Shown piece after piece: positions 20,972 to 33,300 of a stretch of DNA of 64,000 bases. The notes beneath the pieces were generated by a model. The model worked only from the letters and a program-made list of their open reading frames with translations. It searched no databases and was not told where the DNA came from. Where the stretch lies: contig CAJNOP010000664.1 in the NCBI GenBank assembly GCA_905250075.1, positions 22,271-86,270 of the forward strand, in the 5' to 3' direction. Positions within the stretch are counted from its first letter, which is position 1, and every line of letters begins with the position of its first letter. A program made the translations under genes and the position numbers. The DNA comes from Rotaria sp. Silwood1. Lineage: Eukaryota > Rotifera > Eurotatoria > Philodinida > Philodinidae.

Positions 20972-22263
20972 CAGGTTGGTTGAAAAGTTTTGAAAGCGAC
21001 ACCTATTAACCAGTAGAGGAATCAAAATTTATACGCTATTTTAATATTTCATCTTCCATTGGAACACACAAAAAATTCTATTTTGATTGGTCAATTCATT
21101 CTGTGTTTACAAGCCATTTGAAGTTGACGTGTCAGTGTATTTTGTTACAATGGAAAAAACCGAATATCGTGCAGTGATAAAATTCTTTGTTTTGGAAGGT
21201 TTATCAGCAACAGAAATTCATACAAAAATGGTGAAAGTGTTAAAGGAATCTGCTCCTTCATTTCCAACTGTGCATCGATGGGTTTTAGACTTTAAACGTG
21301 GTCGTACAAGCGTTGAAGATGAACCACGTAGTGGACGTCCAAAAAGTGCAACAACACCAGAAATCATTGAGCAAGTCTATGATATTGTTTGTAAAGATCC
21401 AAGTTTAACTAAGCGTGAAATTGCTGATACCATAGGCATCTCAGATGAACGAGTACTCCATATTTTACACGAAGAATTACATATGAAAAAGCTGCTCGGA
21501 AAGTTAGTGCCGCATTCGTTAACAATTCAACAAAAACTGAATCGAAAACAAATTTCTCACCGTAATTTGGAGCGTTTTAAGCAGAATAAAACCGATTTTG
21601 TGCGTCGTTTTATAACTATGGATGAGACTTGGATCTACCATCATGATCCTAAACTGAAACAAGAACGTTTACAGTGGATTGAAGCTGGTTCTTCAGCTCC
21701 AAAACAGGTGAAGTCAGAACGATCGGCAAAAAAGGTTATGGCATCAGTTTTTTGGGATGCAAAAGGGGTTTTGTTGATTGATTATCTTGAAAAAGGTAAA
21801 ACAATTAACTCTGAATATTATTGCAACCTTTTGGACCAGTTGGATAAAAAAATTGGTGAAAAAAGACCCGGTTTACAGAAGAAAACAATCATTTTTCATC
21901 AAGACAATGCACGTGTTCACACAAGTTTTTTGACGATGGTTAAATTGAACGAATTAAAGTACGAATTGCTTGAACACCCACCGTATTCACCAGATTTGGC
22001 TCCCTCCGACTATTACCTCTTCAGAAACTTGAAACAATTCCTTCGTGGAAAGCGTTTTTCGTCGAATGAAGAAGCTATTGCAGCCGTGGAACAGTATTTT
22101 GCAGAGCTTCCGGAAAATCATTACAGAGATGGTATAAAATTATTGGAGGATCATTGGAATAAGTGTGTTCAAGTTGAGGGAGATTATATTGAATAAAAAA
22201 ACTGATTTCATTAAAAAATACACATTCTTTCATTTTTGCTTTCAAAACTTTTCAACCAACCTG
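20972..22263 (+). mobile_element. Structurally complete mariner transposon (1292 bp)
   Basis: Perfect 26-bp terminal inverted repeats (CAGGTTGGTTGAAAAGTTTT..., 20972-20997 and 22238-22263) are flanked by TA dinucleotides at 20970-20971 and 22264-22265, the Tc1/mariner target. The element encloses one full transposase gene. Identical TIRs and an unbroken gene indicate recent insertion. Confidence 0.97.
21150..22196 (+). CDS. Mariner transposase (DD34D), apparently intact
   Basis: 348 residues, the usual mariner length. The N-terminal paired-like DNA-binding half contains VHRWVLDFKRGRTSVEDEPR and GRPKSATTPE. The linker motif KLVPHSL (118-124) corresponds to the conserved WVPHEL. The catalytic domain has D158 in TMDETWI, D252 in FHQDNARVH and D287 in YSPDLAPSDYYLF, giving exactly 34 residues between the second and third aspartates, the DD34D signature. 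The protein acts in the nucleus, binding the TIRs and moving the element by cut and paste into TA sites. I chose the ATG at 21150 (MEKTEYRAVIKFF) over an upstream in-frame one at 21087 because it matches where mariner proteins begin. No frameshift or missing catalytic residue is visible. Confidence 0.96.
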   Translation: MEKTEYRAVIKFFVLEGLSATEIHTKMVKVLKESAPSFPTVHRWVLDFKRGRTSVEDEPRSGRPKSATTPEIIEQVYDIVCKDPSLTKREIADTIGISDERVLHILHEELHMKKLLGKLVPHSLTIQQKLNRKQISHRNLERFKQNKTDFVRRFITMDETWIYHHDPKLKQERLQWIEAGSSAPKQVKSERSAKKVMASVFWDAKGVLLIDYLEKGKTINSEYYCNLLDQLDKKIGEKRPGLQKKTIIFHQDNARVHTSFLTMVKLNELKYELLEHPPYSPDLAPSDYYLFRNLKQFLRGKRFSSNEEAIAAVEQYFAELPENHYRDGIKLLEDHWNKCVQVEGDYIE

Positions 22264-22265
22264 TA

Positions 22266-25135
22266 CATGTAATAGATTGTACATGTTTCTTTTATCCAAT
22301 CATGCTTTTTATGAACTTCCAAAGATTTGATTCAGTTCGTAGAACACGGCAATTTGCTTTAGATAGTAAGTATTGTTTTGTTGTGATTGTCTTCCTTTCA
22401 ATATTAATTTAATAAACAGCTCTATATGAGTAACTTAATTTGTTAGTGACATGAATTTGCAGAATCAAAATGTCTATACCTTTGGATTCAGAACTCCCCT
22501 AGACTTAATTTTTATGAAAGAAATACATGTTGAGTTATTCTAAACATCTTACAAAAATTGAACCCTAGAAAGTTATTTTCGGACGAGTTTTTAGTAACTA
22601 AACGACTGTTAGAGACGTGAAATAAACAAAAGAAAAAGTCTATAACTGCTATCCGAGTGAAAATCTTCGATGAGCTCATATTTTGCTCATAGATAGAACT
22701 CATAGTATAAATAAAAATCTGAAAGAGTTCGTGCCAATGGATATTTCTTTCTCGAGTTATGATCAATTTGCTAGACTTTCAGCCTATTTTAGAAGATCAC
22801 CAAAAAAATCGGAATAAGGAGTTTTGATCTGAAATGCTTCTTATGATATCCTGAATGTTTCCGTTCTAAGAGGACACGACTAAACTTTCAACATATTACA
22901 GGTACCATAAGTCCCATCTATGAGCAAACTATGAGTTCAAACGAAGATTATCAATAGAACAGGCTTCCATGTAAAATTTCCCAAAAGATTAATTTTCGTC
23001 GTGACTGAGTATGAGATTCCGAACTTATTGAAAATGATGCAAATCCTTCGTAGGAACTTGCCTTCATGAATTAATTAATTAGCTAAACAGTCCACATTTT
23101 TACAGATGTTCATGACAAAAAAGAATTGTTCAGAATAATATATCTTGTTCATATTATCTAATTTTTTTTCTATGTATCTTTTTTTTTCATATTTAACTTT
23201 AATTATGTCCTGAAACATATATATTTTTTCCATATGTGGAATTCCATGTGAACTATTCTTTATTTTGAAATTTGTTACTGCAGAACAAAAAACAAATTGT
23301 TATTAAAAAAAAAAGTTAAATCATTTGAAAAAATGGTTTGGTTCCGTTTCATTGACACTTTTGATTCAGCTGCATTTTTTGAAAAAAAAAACAACTTTAT
23401 ATAAGACATGCTTTACTAATACAATCAAATTATTTATCTAATGACGAACTATTGTTTTGATTATGTATGGTACAAAGTGATATATTTTAGATGTTCCATC
23501 GACGTCCTACTAACGGTCTAGGGGCATGAAAAAGAATCGATCACAACATATATACTTATAGATGGTAATATTTGCATGAAATTGGTGCTACCAGTACCCT
23601 AATCTGAGTGTGTGTGAGAGTAAAGAAACCCAATACCTACACCCATAACCCGCTAATCAAAAGCTTTTTTTGACCTTCCCGTCGATGACAATGGTGATTT
23701 TAATAATGTCGAATAGTATCATAGACAAAAGAATACATGTCACATGAATATTTCTTTTTTATATAAAATTAGATTACTATAATTAATTTTTTATTAGACA
23801 TCTAACATTATCCTTGTATCATTTCCGTTCTTTTATAATAAAATGAATTTTTTTTTTTTTCATATTTTGAAAAGTATCTAAAACAGATTGAACGTTATCA
23901 CAATCATTCCAATGCCTTTCACTTAGACAAATATGAACATATATATTTTTTCTTCCGTATGAAATCTTTCAGCCGGTTAAATGAATAAGCCTGAAGCCAC
24001 ATTACTTTTTTTGACGTTAAACCTTTGATTCTTATAAGATATGGATGGAAAAAAACGGATGTCATATTTTCTTTAATGAAATTATAGCTAACAGTCATAA
24101 TGATGATGAGATAGAAAAATTGAGACAGAAAAAAAAACACCTTGATATTCATGTATGGGAAAATATATTTCTTCTTCGTTTTTTTTACGCCTACTTACTC
24201 ACTACTAAACGATAAAAGTAATGTTTTCTCATTTTATTTTTCTTCTTTCTTTTTGGTGTTAACAAGTCAAGCAGAAAATGAGCAAAAGAAATCAACGAAT
24301 GTATTTCAATTTATACTCAATGTTAAAAAAAAACGAAGAAAAAAAAACTTGGCACTGCCGCCGGATCAGGCAACCTAAATACTTGAATCAATATCCTATT
24401 AGCTTAAGTAGTTCAACTCATTCATTCATTTATATGCTGCTCACACATTTCTTTTTTTTTTTTTTTGTTTATGTAACCCATTCAAAGTACTAAAGATCGA
24501 TAATAATAATGATGATGATGATGATATCTGATGATTCCCTAAGGCATCATCAGCCATACGATCAACGAACTTTTTCTCTCGTTTTTTTTTTCTTCTCTGT
24601 TGTTGATATCTTTTGTACCTCGAGCTGAATAGCGCATGTACACTTATAATTTATTATGCATTTGTTATAGAATAAGACAGAGTAAAATTGTAGACTTTAT
24701 TCATTCATTTTTCTCGTCTGTTTCTTTTTAAAGTATTAACGATGTTGAATTCTTTCTTTTTTTTTCTTTATGACTTTCAGCAACATCAACATTAATATTT
24801 TTATTGACATAACCAATCCATATTCGAGTTTATACAATAACCAATCCGAATAAGCCAAGGAGAACAAAAAGAAAAAGAAATGCCGACTTTCTTCTTCCTT
24901 CTCGCTCTCTCTCTCTTTTTTGTATCCCGAAGGCAACAGAAGTAGTAATAAGGACGAATAGAAACATCGGAACTGGTACGACATACATTCCTATCCATAC
25001 ATACATCGAACAACGCCCATTAGCCATTCTTTTTTTTTCTGGACTAGAAACATTTTCTTGATTTACGTTTGTGCGAACAGCGAGCGTGTGCATACCATTA
25101 AACATTGTACGAACACATCCGCAAGCGGTCGTCTC
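22266..25135. other. Long non-coding stretch upstream of TFAP2
   Basis: About 2.9 kb without a recognisable gene. It contains long A/T runs, an ATG/GAT microsatellite near 24500-24530 and a weak telomere-like fold-back at 23606-23650. Its right half presumably holds the TFAP2 promoter and 5' UTR. Confidence 0.45.
23606..23650. repeat. Degenerate telomere-like fold-back locus 7
   Basis: GAGTGTGTGTGAGAG on the left and CCTACACCCATAACCC on the right around a short loop. Same polarity as the other loci but much shorter and more diverged. Confidence 0.5.
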
Positions 25136-26943
25136 ATGTCATTTCATCACCTTCATCATCATCATCTTGCCGAAAATTCCTGGCAGGTAAATTGACTTGC
25201 CGTGTTCTGTATGTAATACATATATGTAGAACAGAGAGAAATAAAGATTTTTTTTTTTTTATATTCCTAATGCCTATAGATCATAGGATATATTCGATTT
25301 ACATTAATCATATATCTATTTTTATCTAGGATCGATCAAATCATTTTATTAATAATTCAAATGTTCCAAATAATTCCGATCGATCAACTAGTCAAACATC
25401 ATCAATGCCTCTTCCATCATCATCAAATTCAGGTGGTATTGATTTTCAACCACCATATTTTCCACCGCCATTTCCAAATGTAACACATCCAACACATCAA
25501 CATCCATTTGATCAACTACAATCAAATCATTCACATAATCTTGATTATACATCATCATCATCACCTCCATATACAAATAATCAAACATCACAATCTTATA
25601 ATTCTTTAGTTCGTTCATCAGGTGTAAATATTGATGAAACAACATCAACAACAACACCATTAACTCATCCATATGGTGCCTATGCAGAATATGCAGCATC
25701 TTATTATAGTCGTCATGCTATGGTACTTGATCCAGAATCATTACAACTTTATCGAAGTGGTTTATTAGGTACTGATCCAGCTAGTACAGCAGCTTTTCGA
25801 GTAATTAGAATATCTTTTTTCGGGGTTTTTGTTTTGTTTTAAACCAATTGTATTTATTATTTAGGTTCCTAGTCTTGATGATAATGTTCCACCAGCACTT
25901 TCTGAACATTATCGAGCATCACTTCATCGAGGTAAATAATTATAATTAAGACAACAACAACAAAAAAAACAAAATTTCTAAATTAAAATTTGTTTTTTTT
26001 TATAAAGATTTACGTCGTGGTGATACAAAAGAAGGTATTCAATTGAATTTAGGTGCTGGCAATCGACCTATTGCTCCAGCAGATGTATTTTGTAGTGTAC
26101 CTGGACGATTATCTTTACTTAGTTCAAATTCAAAATATAAAGTTAGTGTAGCTGAAGTTCAACGACGTCTTTCACCACCAGAATGTCTTAATGCATCTTT
26201 ACTTGGTGGTATTTTACGAAGGTAAATTTTTCTACTAAAAAAAAAAACAAATTTTTTTTGTTAAATCTATTTCATATGACATAGTTTCTTTTTTTCTTTT
26301 TGTTTTGTTATTGTTAAGAGCAAAATCAAAAAATGGTGGAAGATTATTACGTGAAAAACTTGAAAAAATTGGTGTTAATTTACCAGCTGGACGACGTAAA
26401 GCAGCTACAGTTACATTATTAACATCACTTGTTGAAGGTGAAGCTGCACATTTAGCACGTGATTTTCATTATGTATGTGATCAAGAATTTCCATCACGAC
26501 AATGTGCAGAATATACAACACGTCAATATCATACAATAAATCATTTACAAGATCCATCAGCAATAACAAAACGTAAACAAAATATTCTTGCTGCTAAGTA
26601 AAAATTTCTTTAATTTTTTATTGAAAAATTTATTATGTTGTTGTTTTTTTTTGCTTTGCTTTGTTTTAGACAATTAGTTAAAGAATTTACTGATTTATTA
26701 GCACAAGATCGTTCACCATTAGGTACAAATAGTCGTTTAGCATCTGTTCTTGATATATCATTTCAACGACATTTAACAAATTTTTCTCTTATAACACATG
26801 GTTTTGGTACACCAGCAATTATTGGTGCAATGTCAGCATTACAAAATTATCTTACTGAAATGAATAAATTATGTGACAAACCAATGACAAATTCTATTGA
26901 AAATAAAAAAGATATTGATTTATTAAATGACAAAACTCGATAG
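25136..26943 (+). CDS. TFAP2: AP-2 transcription factor, six exons
   Basis: Exons by splice sites and frame: 25136-25186, 25330-25800, 25865-25931, 26008-26221, 26319-26597 and 26670-26943, giving 451 residues. The first exon encodes MSFHHL...ENSWQ; its end joined to DRSN in exon 2 parallels the ...WQDRHDG start of one vertebrate TFAP2A isoform. Exon 2 is the Pro/Ser-rich activation region with QPPYFPPPF, the AP-2 PY motif. Exons 4-6 hold the basic DNA-binding region and helix-span-helix dimerisation domain: [64 protein letters not shown], and the final [22 protein letters not shown]-2 factors bind GC-rich palindromes as dimers and pattern ectoderm and nervous tissue. Introns are 64-143 bp. 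Length and motif order match the family; nothing is broken. Confidence 0.95.
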
Positions 26944-28499
26944 ATATTTCTTTCTATATATATATATATATTTAAATCATATACATTCCACAAAATTTCT
27001 TTGTATTTGTGCGTGTTTCGTGTTTTTTTTTCTTTTCTTTTTGTTTTAAACAATAATATCTGTTGAAACCATAAGTTATTTGCTACATATGTTCAGAAGA
27101 TTTGTTTGTTCGATAGATATCAAGCGTTAAGACGTATGGAAGCTCAAAAAAATGCCTTAAGCTTTCTATTCTTTAATTGTTAGCAGAAAGATAAACATTT
27201 CTCTATTGTATTTTAAAATTATTCGGAAATTTTGATGATCATGGATCGTAGAACTATGACAAATTTATATTAATTTGATGATTAGATTTTTGAAAAAAAT
27301 TCTTTTTCTTTTTGTTTTTCTTTATATATTCAATTTCCTTGAAAAATAGATTTTTTTACTTCTTCTATCATAAAACTATTAGTAATTAAAACGACAGGTT
27401 CCACTCCTTTTCTTTCTCTGCCGGGTAAATGACAAATGGTTAAAGATGTGCTGTTATACACACACACATTAGTCGTTTGTTTGTATATATTGATGGCCAT
27501 ACTGATCGATGCACCATGTATATACACAATAGCTAATGAACAACAATAGGCAAAAATAAACAAGTCGAAGAATAAAAAGATCAAAAGAAACGACACAACG
27601 GGTGCATACATCTGCATATACAACCTTAGGCATACGATAGTGCCCTATAGTTAGTAAAAATTGTATATACTTCAACTAGTTGATAACTATTTGGTGACGA
27701 TTATAATATAGATATATATAGAATAGTCAATGAAAAGCAAAAATAATTGAAAATGGAATTATTAATGATACGCTTTTATTAAAACAACAAAAAGAAAGAA
27801 CAGAATGTGTAAGCTAAATTGTATGTGTATTGATGAATCATTTTTTTAAATCATAACATCTTCATAATTATTAATGATTGTAAGTAATTATGATCTATTT
27901 CATCTTATATGACTTGAAGGATTACGCTGAGAAAACCTCTATCAGCTCGAAAGATTTTTTTTTTATCTTAATAAAAAATAAGTATAGTATTGTGTTCAAT
28001 CACATGCATCAGAGAAAAGTTCAGCCAATATTGTCTTTTGAGGTCAATCCAGCAAAAGCTATGAAGTTTTGATAACATTGAATGCAGTAGTGAAATATAC
28101 GATTTATCATATTCAATAAAATAACAGATTTTTAAGTGTTAGAAAATATTTTCAATTTTATTGAATTACTTTTGAATCGTTTAGAATTTTCTGCAACATA
28201 AAAAAAAACTAAAACAAATTAGAAAGTTTGTGTTGTGATTAGATATTCATTTAATGATTTTATCTTATGATAATTGTCTTCGAGAATTTGATTTCATTTA
28301 CTTAAGTAAATAATTTAATTTTAAGCAATAGATGGTACTTGAGAAATAGGTCATAGTAGTAGCAAGTCATATTTTTTTATTTAAAAAGTTTAATTTTAAT
28401 AAAATTCAATTGTTTGACACTAACACTGCATTTCATCTCAATATCTTCAGCATCAACAAAACGTATTAAAAGTATTTTTCTGATGTCGATAGGCTTCGA
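26944..28499. other. Non-coding; TFAP2 3' side
   Basis: Contains a TA microsatellite just after the TFAP2 stop and otherwise AT-rich DNA. No gene seen. Confidence 0.45.
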
Positions 28500-29178
28500 T
28501 TCGAGTTCGATTTTGAAAAATCATATCCGCGCAGGACACTAACTGAGTCATCGACCTCTTCAAATCTTATCAAACTCGAAACAGTCCCAGTCCACACATA
28601 AATGCATAAACATGTTGCACAAGACTAAGTACAACATTGATGAATACACTCGTTAAGAATGTGTGAATATTTCCAATACTTGCATATGATCCGAGAAGGT
28701 TATACATGAACATTTATTAAACACAAATAATTAACAAAAAGTCTTTCTTTTTTTATTTTCAGATTAGTTTTTTTCTTCATTAAAAAATGTTTTTCTTCCA
28801 GTATACATAATTAAAGAATATCATGCGTCACTACTGTTCTTATATGAAAGAGAAAAACACATTTGCATAGGAAGAAAAAAAAGACGAAATGTAATATAAG
28901 ATATTTCATATTCAGTCCAAACTACATAAAGTGTCAAAGGAAGGAACATATTTCATTTGAATGAGACACAGGTTTTTTTATCTACCTTTCAACGACTGTG
29001 AGAATCTGAGTTTCATTACTCATGTATCTTTGTTGTTCGTCTTGATAGCATGGGATGTTTTCATGTACTTTTACTAATAATTAAGGTTCGCATGTATTTT
29101 TTTTCCTTCCTCCCTTACTGACTTGACTGAATCATTCGAATAAAAAAAAAAACTACATTAATTTTATGATAATTGAAT

Positions 29179-29243
29179 GCATTGAACTGTGACCTTCCAA
29201 AACAAGTAATACAAGTGTGAAAATATTTGATTCATTAGTAAAA
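29179..29243 (+). promoter_or_regulatory. Conserved proximal promoter of protease copy A
   Basis: The GCATTGAACTGTGACC...AAAACAAGTAATAC block aligns with those upstream of the two paralogues at the same distance from the ATG. The TATA-like core is degraded here (TAATACAAG), unlike copies B and C. Confidence 0.55.
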
Positions 29244-29254
29244 CTTGAAAAGTA

Positions 29255-30314
29255 ATGTCTACAATATTATTATTCATATTCATTATATTTTCTTCTGTTA
29301 ATTTGATATATAGTACTATATATCGATGTAATCCTAGTATTTCATGTGGTTGTTCAGCATTAAATACTACTATTACATCTCGAATTGTTGGTGGAGAAGC
29401 AGCATCTAATTATGCATGGGGTTGGATGGTTTCTCTTCAACAATCAAACAGTCATATATGTGGTGCAAGTCTTTTAACATCTGAATATGCTGTAACAGCT
29501 GCTCATTGTGTAGAAGATGTTATACATAATATATCTGTATTATCAATTCTTGCTGGGACAAATTATTTAAATTATACATCGATTACAACTATTCAACGAA
29601 GATCAATCATCGATGTTATTATGCATTCTGATTATAATTCAACCGTTTGGATAAATGATATTGCTATTCTTAAGTTTTCTTCACTTGATATATCATCAAA
29701 TTCTAAAATAGCTTTTATTTGTTTACCAAAACAAGATGAAGATCCATTTCAAAGTGGTACTAATCTTGTAGCTATTGGATGGGGTGATTTATTCGAGAAC
29801 AGTCGTTTTGGATCTGATTCTCTTCAACAAGTAACAGTTCAAGCATTTTCATCAACATCAGATGAATGTCAAGCATCAGAAATAGTCAATCCATCTGTGC
29901 AATTTTGTGCGGGAGTTATTGCTGGTGATAAAGGTAAGTTGTTCTTCTATATTTAATTAACAATAATTCTATTTGTTTTTTGTAGATACATGTCAAGGTG
30001 ATAGTGGAGGTCCATTAATGGCTTTTGTTAATAATCGTTGGATATTAGCAGGATTATCATCATCGGGTATTGGATGCGCTGAAGCAGGATTTCTAGGATT
30101 ATACACACGAGTATCCTATTTTATTTCGTTTATTAACTCAAACGTCAATTTTCCAGTAACAGAAACAACAACAGTTTCATTAGGGACAACGACAAGTCAA
30201 CGTAGTAATAGTCAAACTAGCACTCTAGGAAATAATGGATATGTCATAAATAAATCAATGTCAATTGTGATGCTTTCGTTCTCATTTTTAGCGTGTTTCT
30301 TTTTTTCTTATTGA
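29255..30314 (+). CDS. Trypsin-like serine protease, copy A, membrane- or GPI-anchored type
   Basis: Exons 29255-29933 and 29986-30314 (intron 52 bp) give 335 residues. A signal peptide (1-20) is followed by a short Cys-rich propeptide ending in [10 protein letters not shown], the activation site at residues 43/44. The S1 triad is complete: H84 (TAAHC), D135 (NDIAIL), S233 (GDSGGP). The residue six before the serine is Asp (DTCQGDSGG), predicting trypsin-like cleavage after Lys or Arg. The short Thr/Ser-rich stalk ends in a hydrophobic C-terminus (MLSFSFLACFFFSY), suggesting a GPI signal or terminal membrane anchor. The intron splits the codon of that specificity Asp, and all three copies share this position. 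Likely an extracellular or gut-surface protease. Confidence 0.92.
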
Positions 30315-33300
30315 TACTATAATGTATAAAGATGAATAGTAAATCTTTGATTCCATCAAAGACTTTTGACATTTTCTTATACTTATTTAATTCGTGTGAC
30401 TTTTTTGTCACCTATTCAACTTGATATTCTTTAATAAATACAAATTTGTGACTCTTCAAAAGATAAACAAGCTTGTAAAGTTAATGAGTACTCTCCTCTA
30501 CTTTTGACAGGTATTCATATGAAGACACCTTTAGAAACCATTAAGAGCTAATACTTCCATTTCATTATACTAATAGATGAGAGTCAGAGCTAGATTTTGA
30601 TAAGAAGAAGAAGAAGAAGAAGTCTTTATCTCTTTTGAATCAGCAATTGTTAGCAATTTATGATAAAACAAACAAAACATTTCTATCTAACGAATAGAAA
30701 TGTACGTAGCTATAGCAATTGAAAATTTCTGAGACTAATGCTGAAACTCATCTTCATGGAGAAATGACAGAAAAACGCTCTAATCGTCGAGCAAAATAAA
30801 TGAAGAAATCGAGTATTTATGAATTATTTTAGATACGATACAAATAATCGTGATTGACCTATCATCGAAACCCAACAAATTTGATGTCGCACATTCCTAC
30901 TCACGAATCATCCTGAGTAAGAGATCTGATTTGATTACAGAAATAACATTTACTGTTAAAAATGATCATACAAAATTCACAAACTCTAGATATCATGAAA
31001 AACAAAATATGAATTCTTTTCATGATGAATTAGATGTACTACAGATATAATGAAATTTGTAAGTTACATAGTTATATTTTTTTTTCATTCAATTCAATTC
31101 ATTTCCATTATAACATCAAGCATGTGTTGAATTTTTTCTACCATACTCTTTGATTTCAATGAATTAGAATAGATCTAGAATCAATATAAAAATGAACATA
31201 AAACTCAAAGGAAGTAAATCATGTTGACTTTTATGACAAAAAGAAAGCACGAAGTTAGTTCTTTCCAAAGAGGAAACGAATACTTCTACAAAGTCATGTT
31301 TTATTTAGCATGAAGGCTGAAAGAGCAACATCTCTCAAGAGATCAAGTTTACCCTTCTAGAATTCGGAAGCATCGTACTGTGTATAATATGTTCATTCTC
31401 TCGAAAGTTGATATTCACTTTTCTGAACTTCGAATTGCTATCTCGAAAGAAAAACAACTGAATGAAACAGTGCTGCATACTTCATTAAACTTCATCATAC
31501 TTTTTCTCTATGGCTACGTATTTTCGTAATTATTTTCGGTAAAATATCTGTAATGAATCTTACAGAAAATACTTCATTTTTTTTCTTTTAAATTTTTTGA
31601 AATTTCTCCGTACGTCATAGTACGTCTTGATAATATTGTAATTGAAAATAATTTTGAAATATGTTGTCTTATATGACAAGCGAGTGTCTTGTCAATAATG
31701 AACTTCTTAATACTTCGACTATAATATTGTTTTCGCATTTCTATTTTTAAACCTCGATTGCTTTTATCAAAAGATCTAATATTGAACATATTTTTCAAAC
31801 AATATCTGCGAAGAGAATCGAACAAGAATTATTCAATACAGATGAATTGTCTACAGTGAAGAAACTGCATGGTCAATCTATTTTCATTGATTTAAACGAT
31901 TCATCACAAAGAATAATAGCATATTATAGGTCATAAAAAGTCCTATGAATGATTATATATTCGCCCAATGAATACAGAGATACCTTTGAGACTCCGATCG
32001 TTTTTTTAGCTTACAAACTTTTGAAAAATTTCGCTGTTTGACTCTTGTAGTTCGTGAAAAAACTTTGATGCTCAGAATCTTTGTTTTTTTATCTGGATGC
32101 AAAATGACTTTGTGTTAAAAAATAATTACAAATCATACAAACATCATTATGTAATGATGATGAACATTATTCAAACAACTATCAGTAACCATATGAAAAA
32201 CATTTCTCTTAAGATTAAATATATAATTTGTATCTTCGTTATTTATGACTTTTATATACTAATCAATTATATTAGCATTGACTGTTCAACATTTTCAAAT
32301 AATGACTATAATTTATGTTTTGTTTTGTAATAAATATTAAATAACGTTCCTATTGAAATCAAATAATTTCAATTTAACTCCAAATTATTTTTCTATTAGT
32401 CTTATTTAAGCAAACAGTGAAAATTATGGTAAATAAGCATTAGAGTTTATTAATGATTTCTCAACAAAGAAAAAGAAAGAAAAAAAAAATCAATGTGTAC
32501 TTTTGTGATTCACAGTAGCATTATTTAAAACAACTAAAATTAAAAGCTACCAAGCAGAATGAAACTAAAAAAAATTGTGTAAATAAAAAGAAAAAGGTGT
32601 TCTTTTTTACGAAAAAAAATATGCCCATTGAGTTTTTTGGGGCCAAAAAATAGTATTCATAAACGCTAGAATCTATTTAAAAAAAAGGCAAAAATTGATG
32701 ACGATCCTTATTTTATAAGTGATTAATTGCAGCTGCAAACTGATTTGAATCATAATTAATGCATGATGATATATGGAAGAAAATATAGAGAATTGTTGTT
32801 TAAGCTATCAAATATGTATAAAGAAATATTTTCTTCAAGCCATTTCAGCTGAGTCAATATAATCAAGAATTTGATTATTAATCTTTAACTATAAATACTT
32901 ATCAAAAATATATTTTATGAGAAAATTTAAATATTGATCTTATTATGAAAAAAAAAATGGCTCTTATTCGTGAAGGTAAATAAGCATGAATACAAACTAA
33001 CAGCAGATATTTTCTGAAGAACTTACAAAATAAAATCGAATATAGAGAAAATATTAAAAATCTTTTTAAAAAAGAAAAATAAATAAAGTCAAAAAAAATT
33101 ACGAAATAACACATAATCAAAAAGTTGTTCAAATGACTCTCTTTTTTATTTACACACATAGAAAAGCATATTATTTCATTCTTCAATATGAAAATCTGTC
33201 ATCGCATTGAAACGAGAAATGCTACTAGCAGTTGATTGCAACGATGAAGCGCTGCGATATTTATTTCGTTTTACTAGAATATTCTGTTTATTTATAATCG

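Noticed and set aside
21087-21149. Extended mariner start at 21087
   Set aside because: Adds 21 residues not typical of mariner proteins; the ATG at 21150 gives the standard N-terminus and length.
25105-25186. Upstream ATG at 25105 as the TFAP2 start
   Set aside because: Its frame does not match exon 2 across the splice; the ATG at 25136 does and gives the isoform-like ...WQ|DR junction.
31574-33186. Open frames between protease copies A and B
   Set aside because: Low-complexity, no family features, and not preserved in the duplicated flank of copy C.
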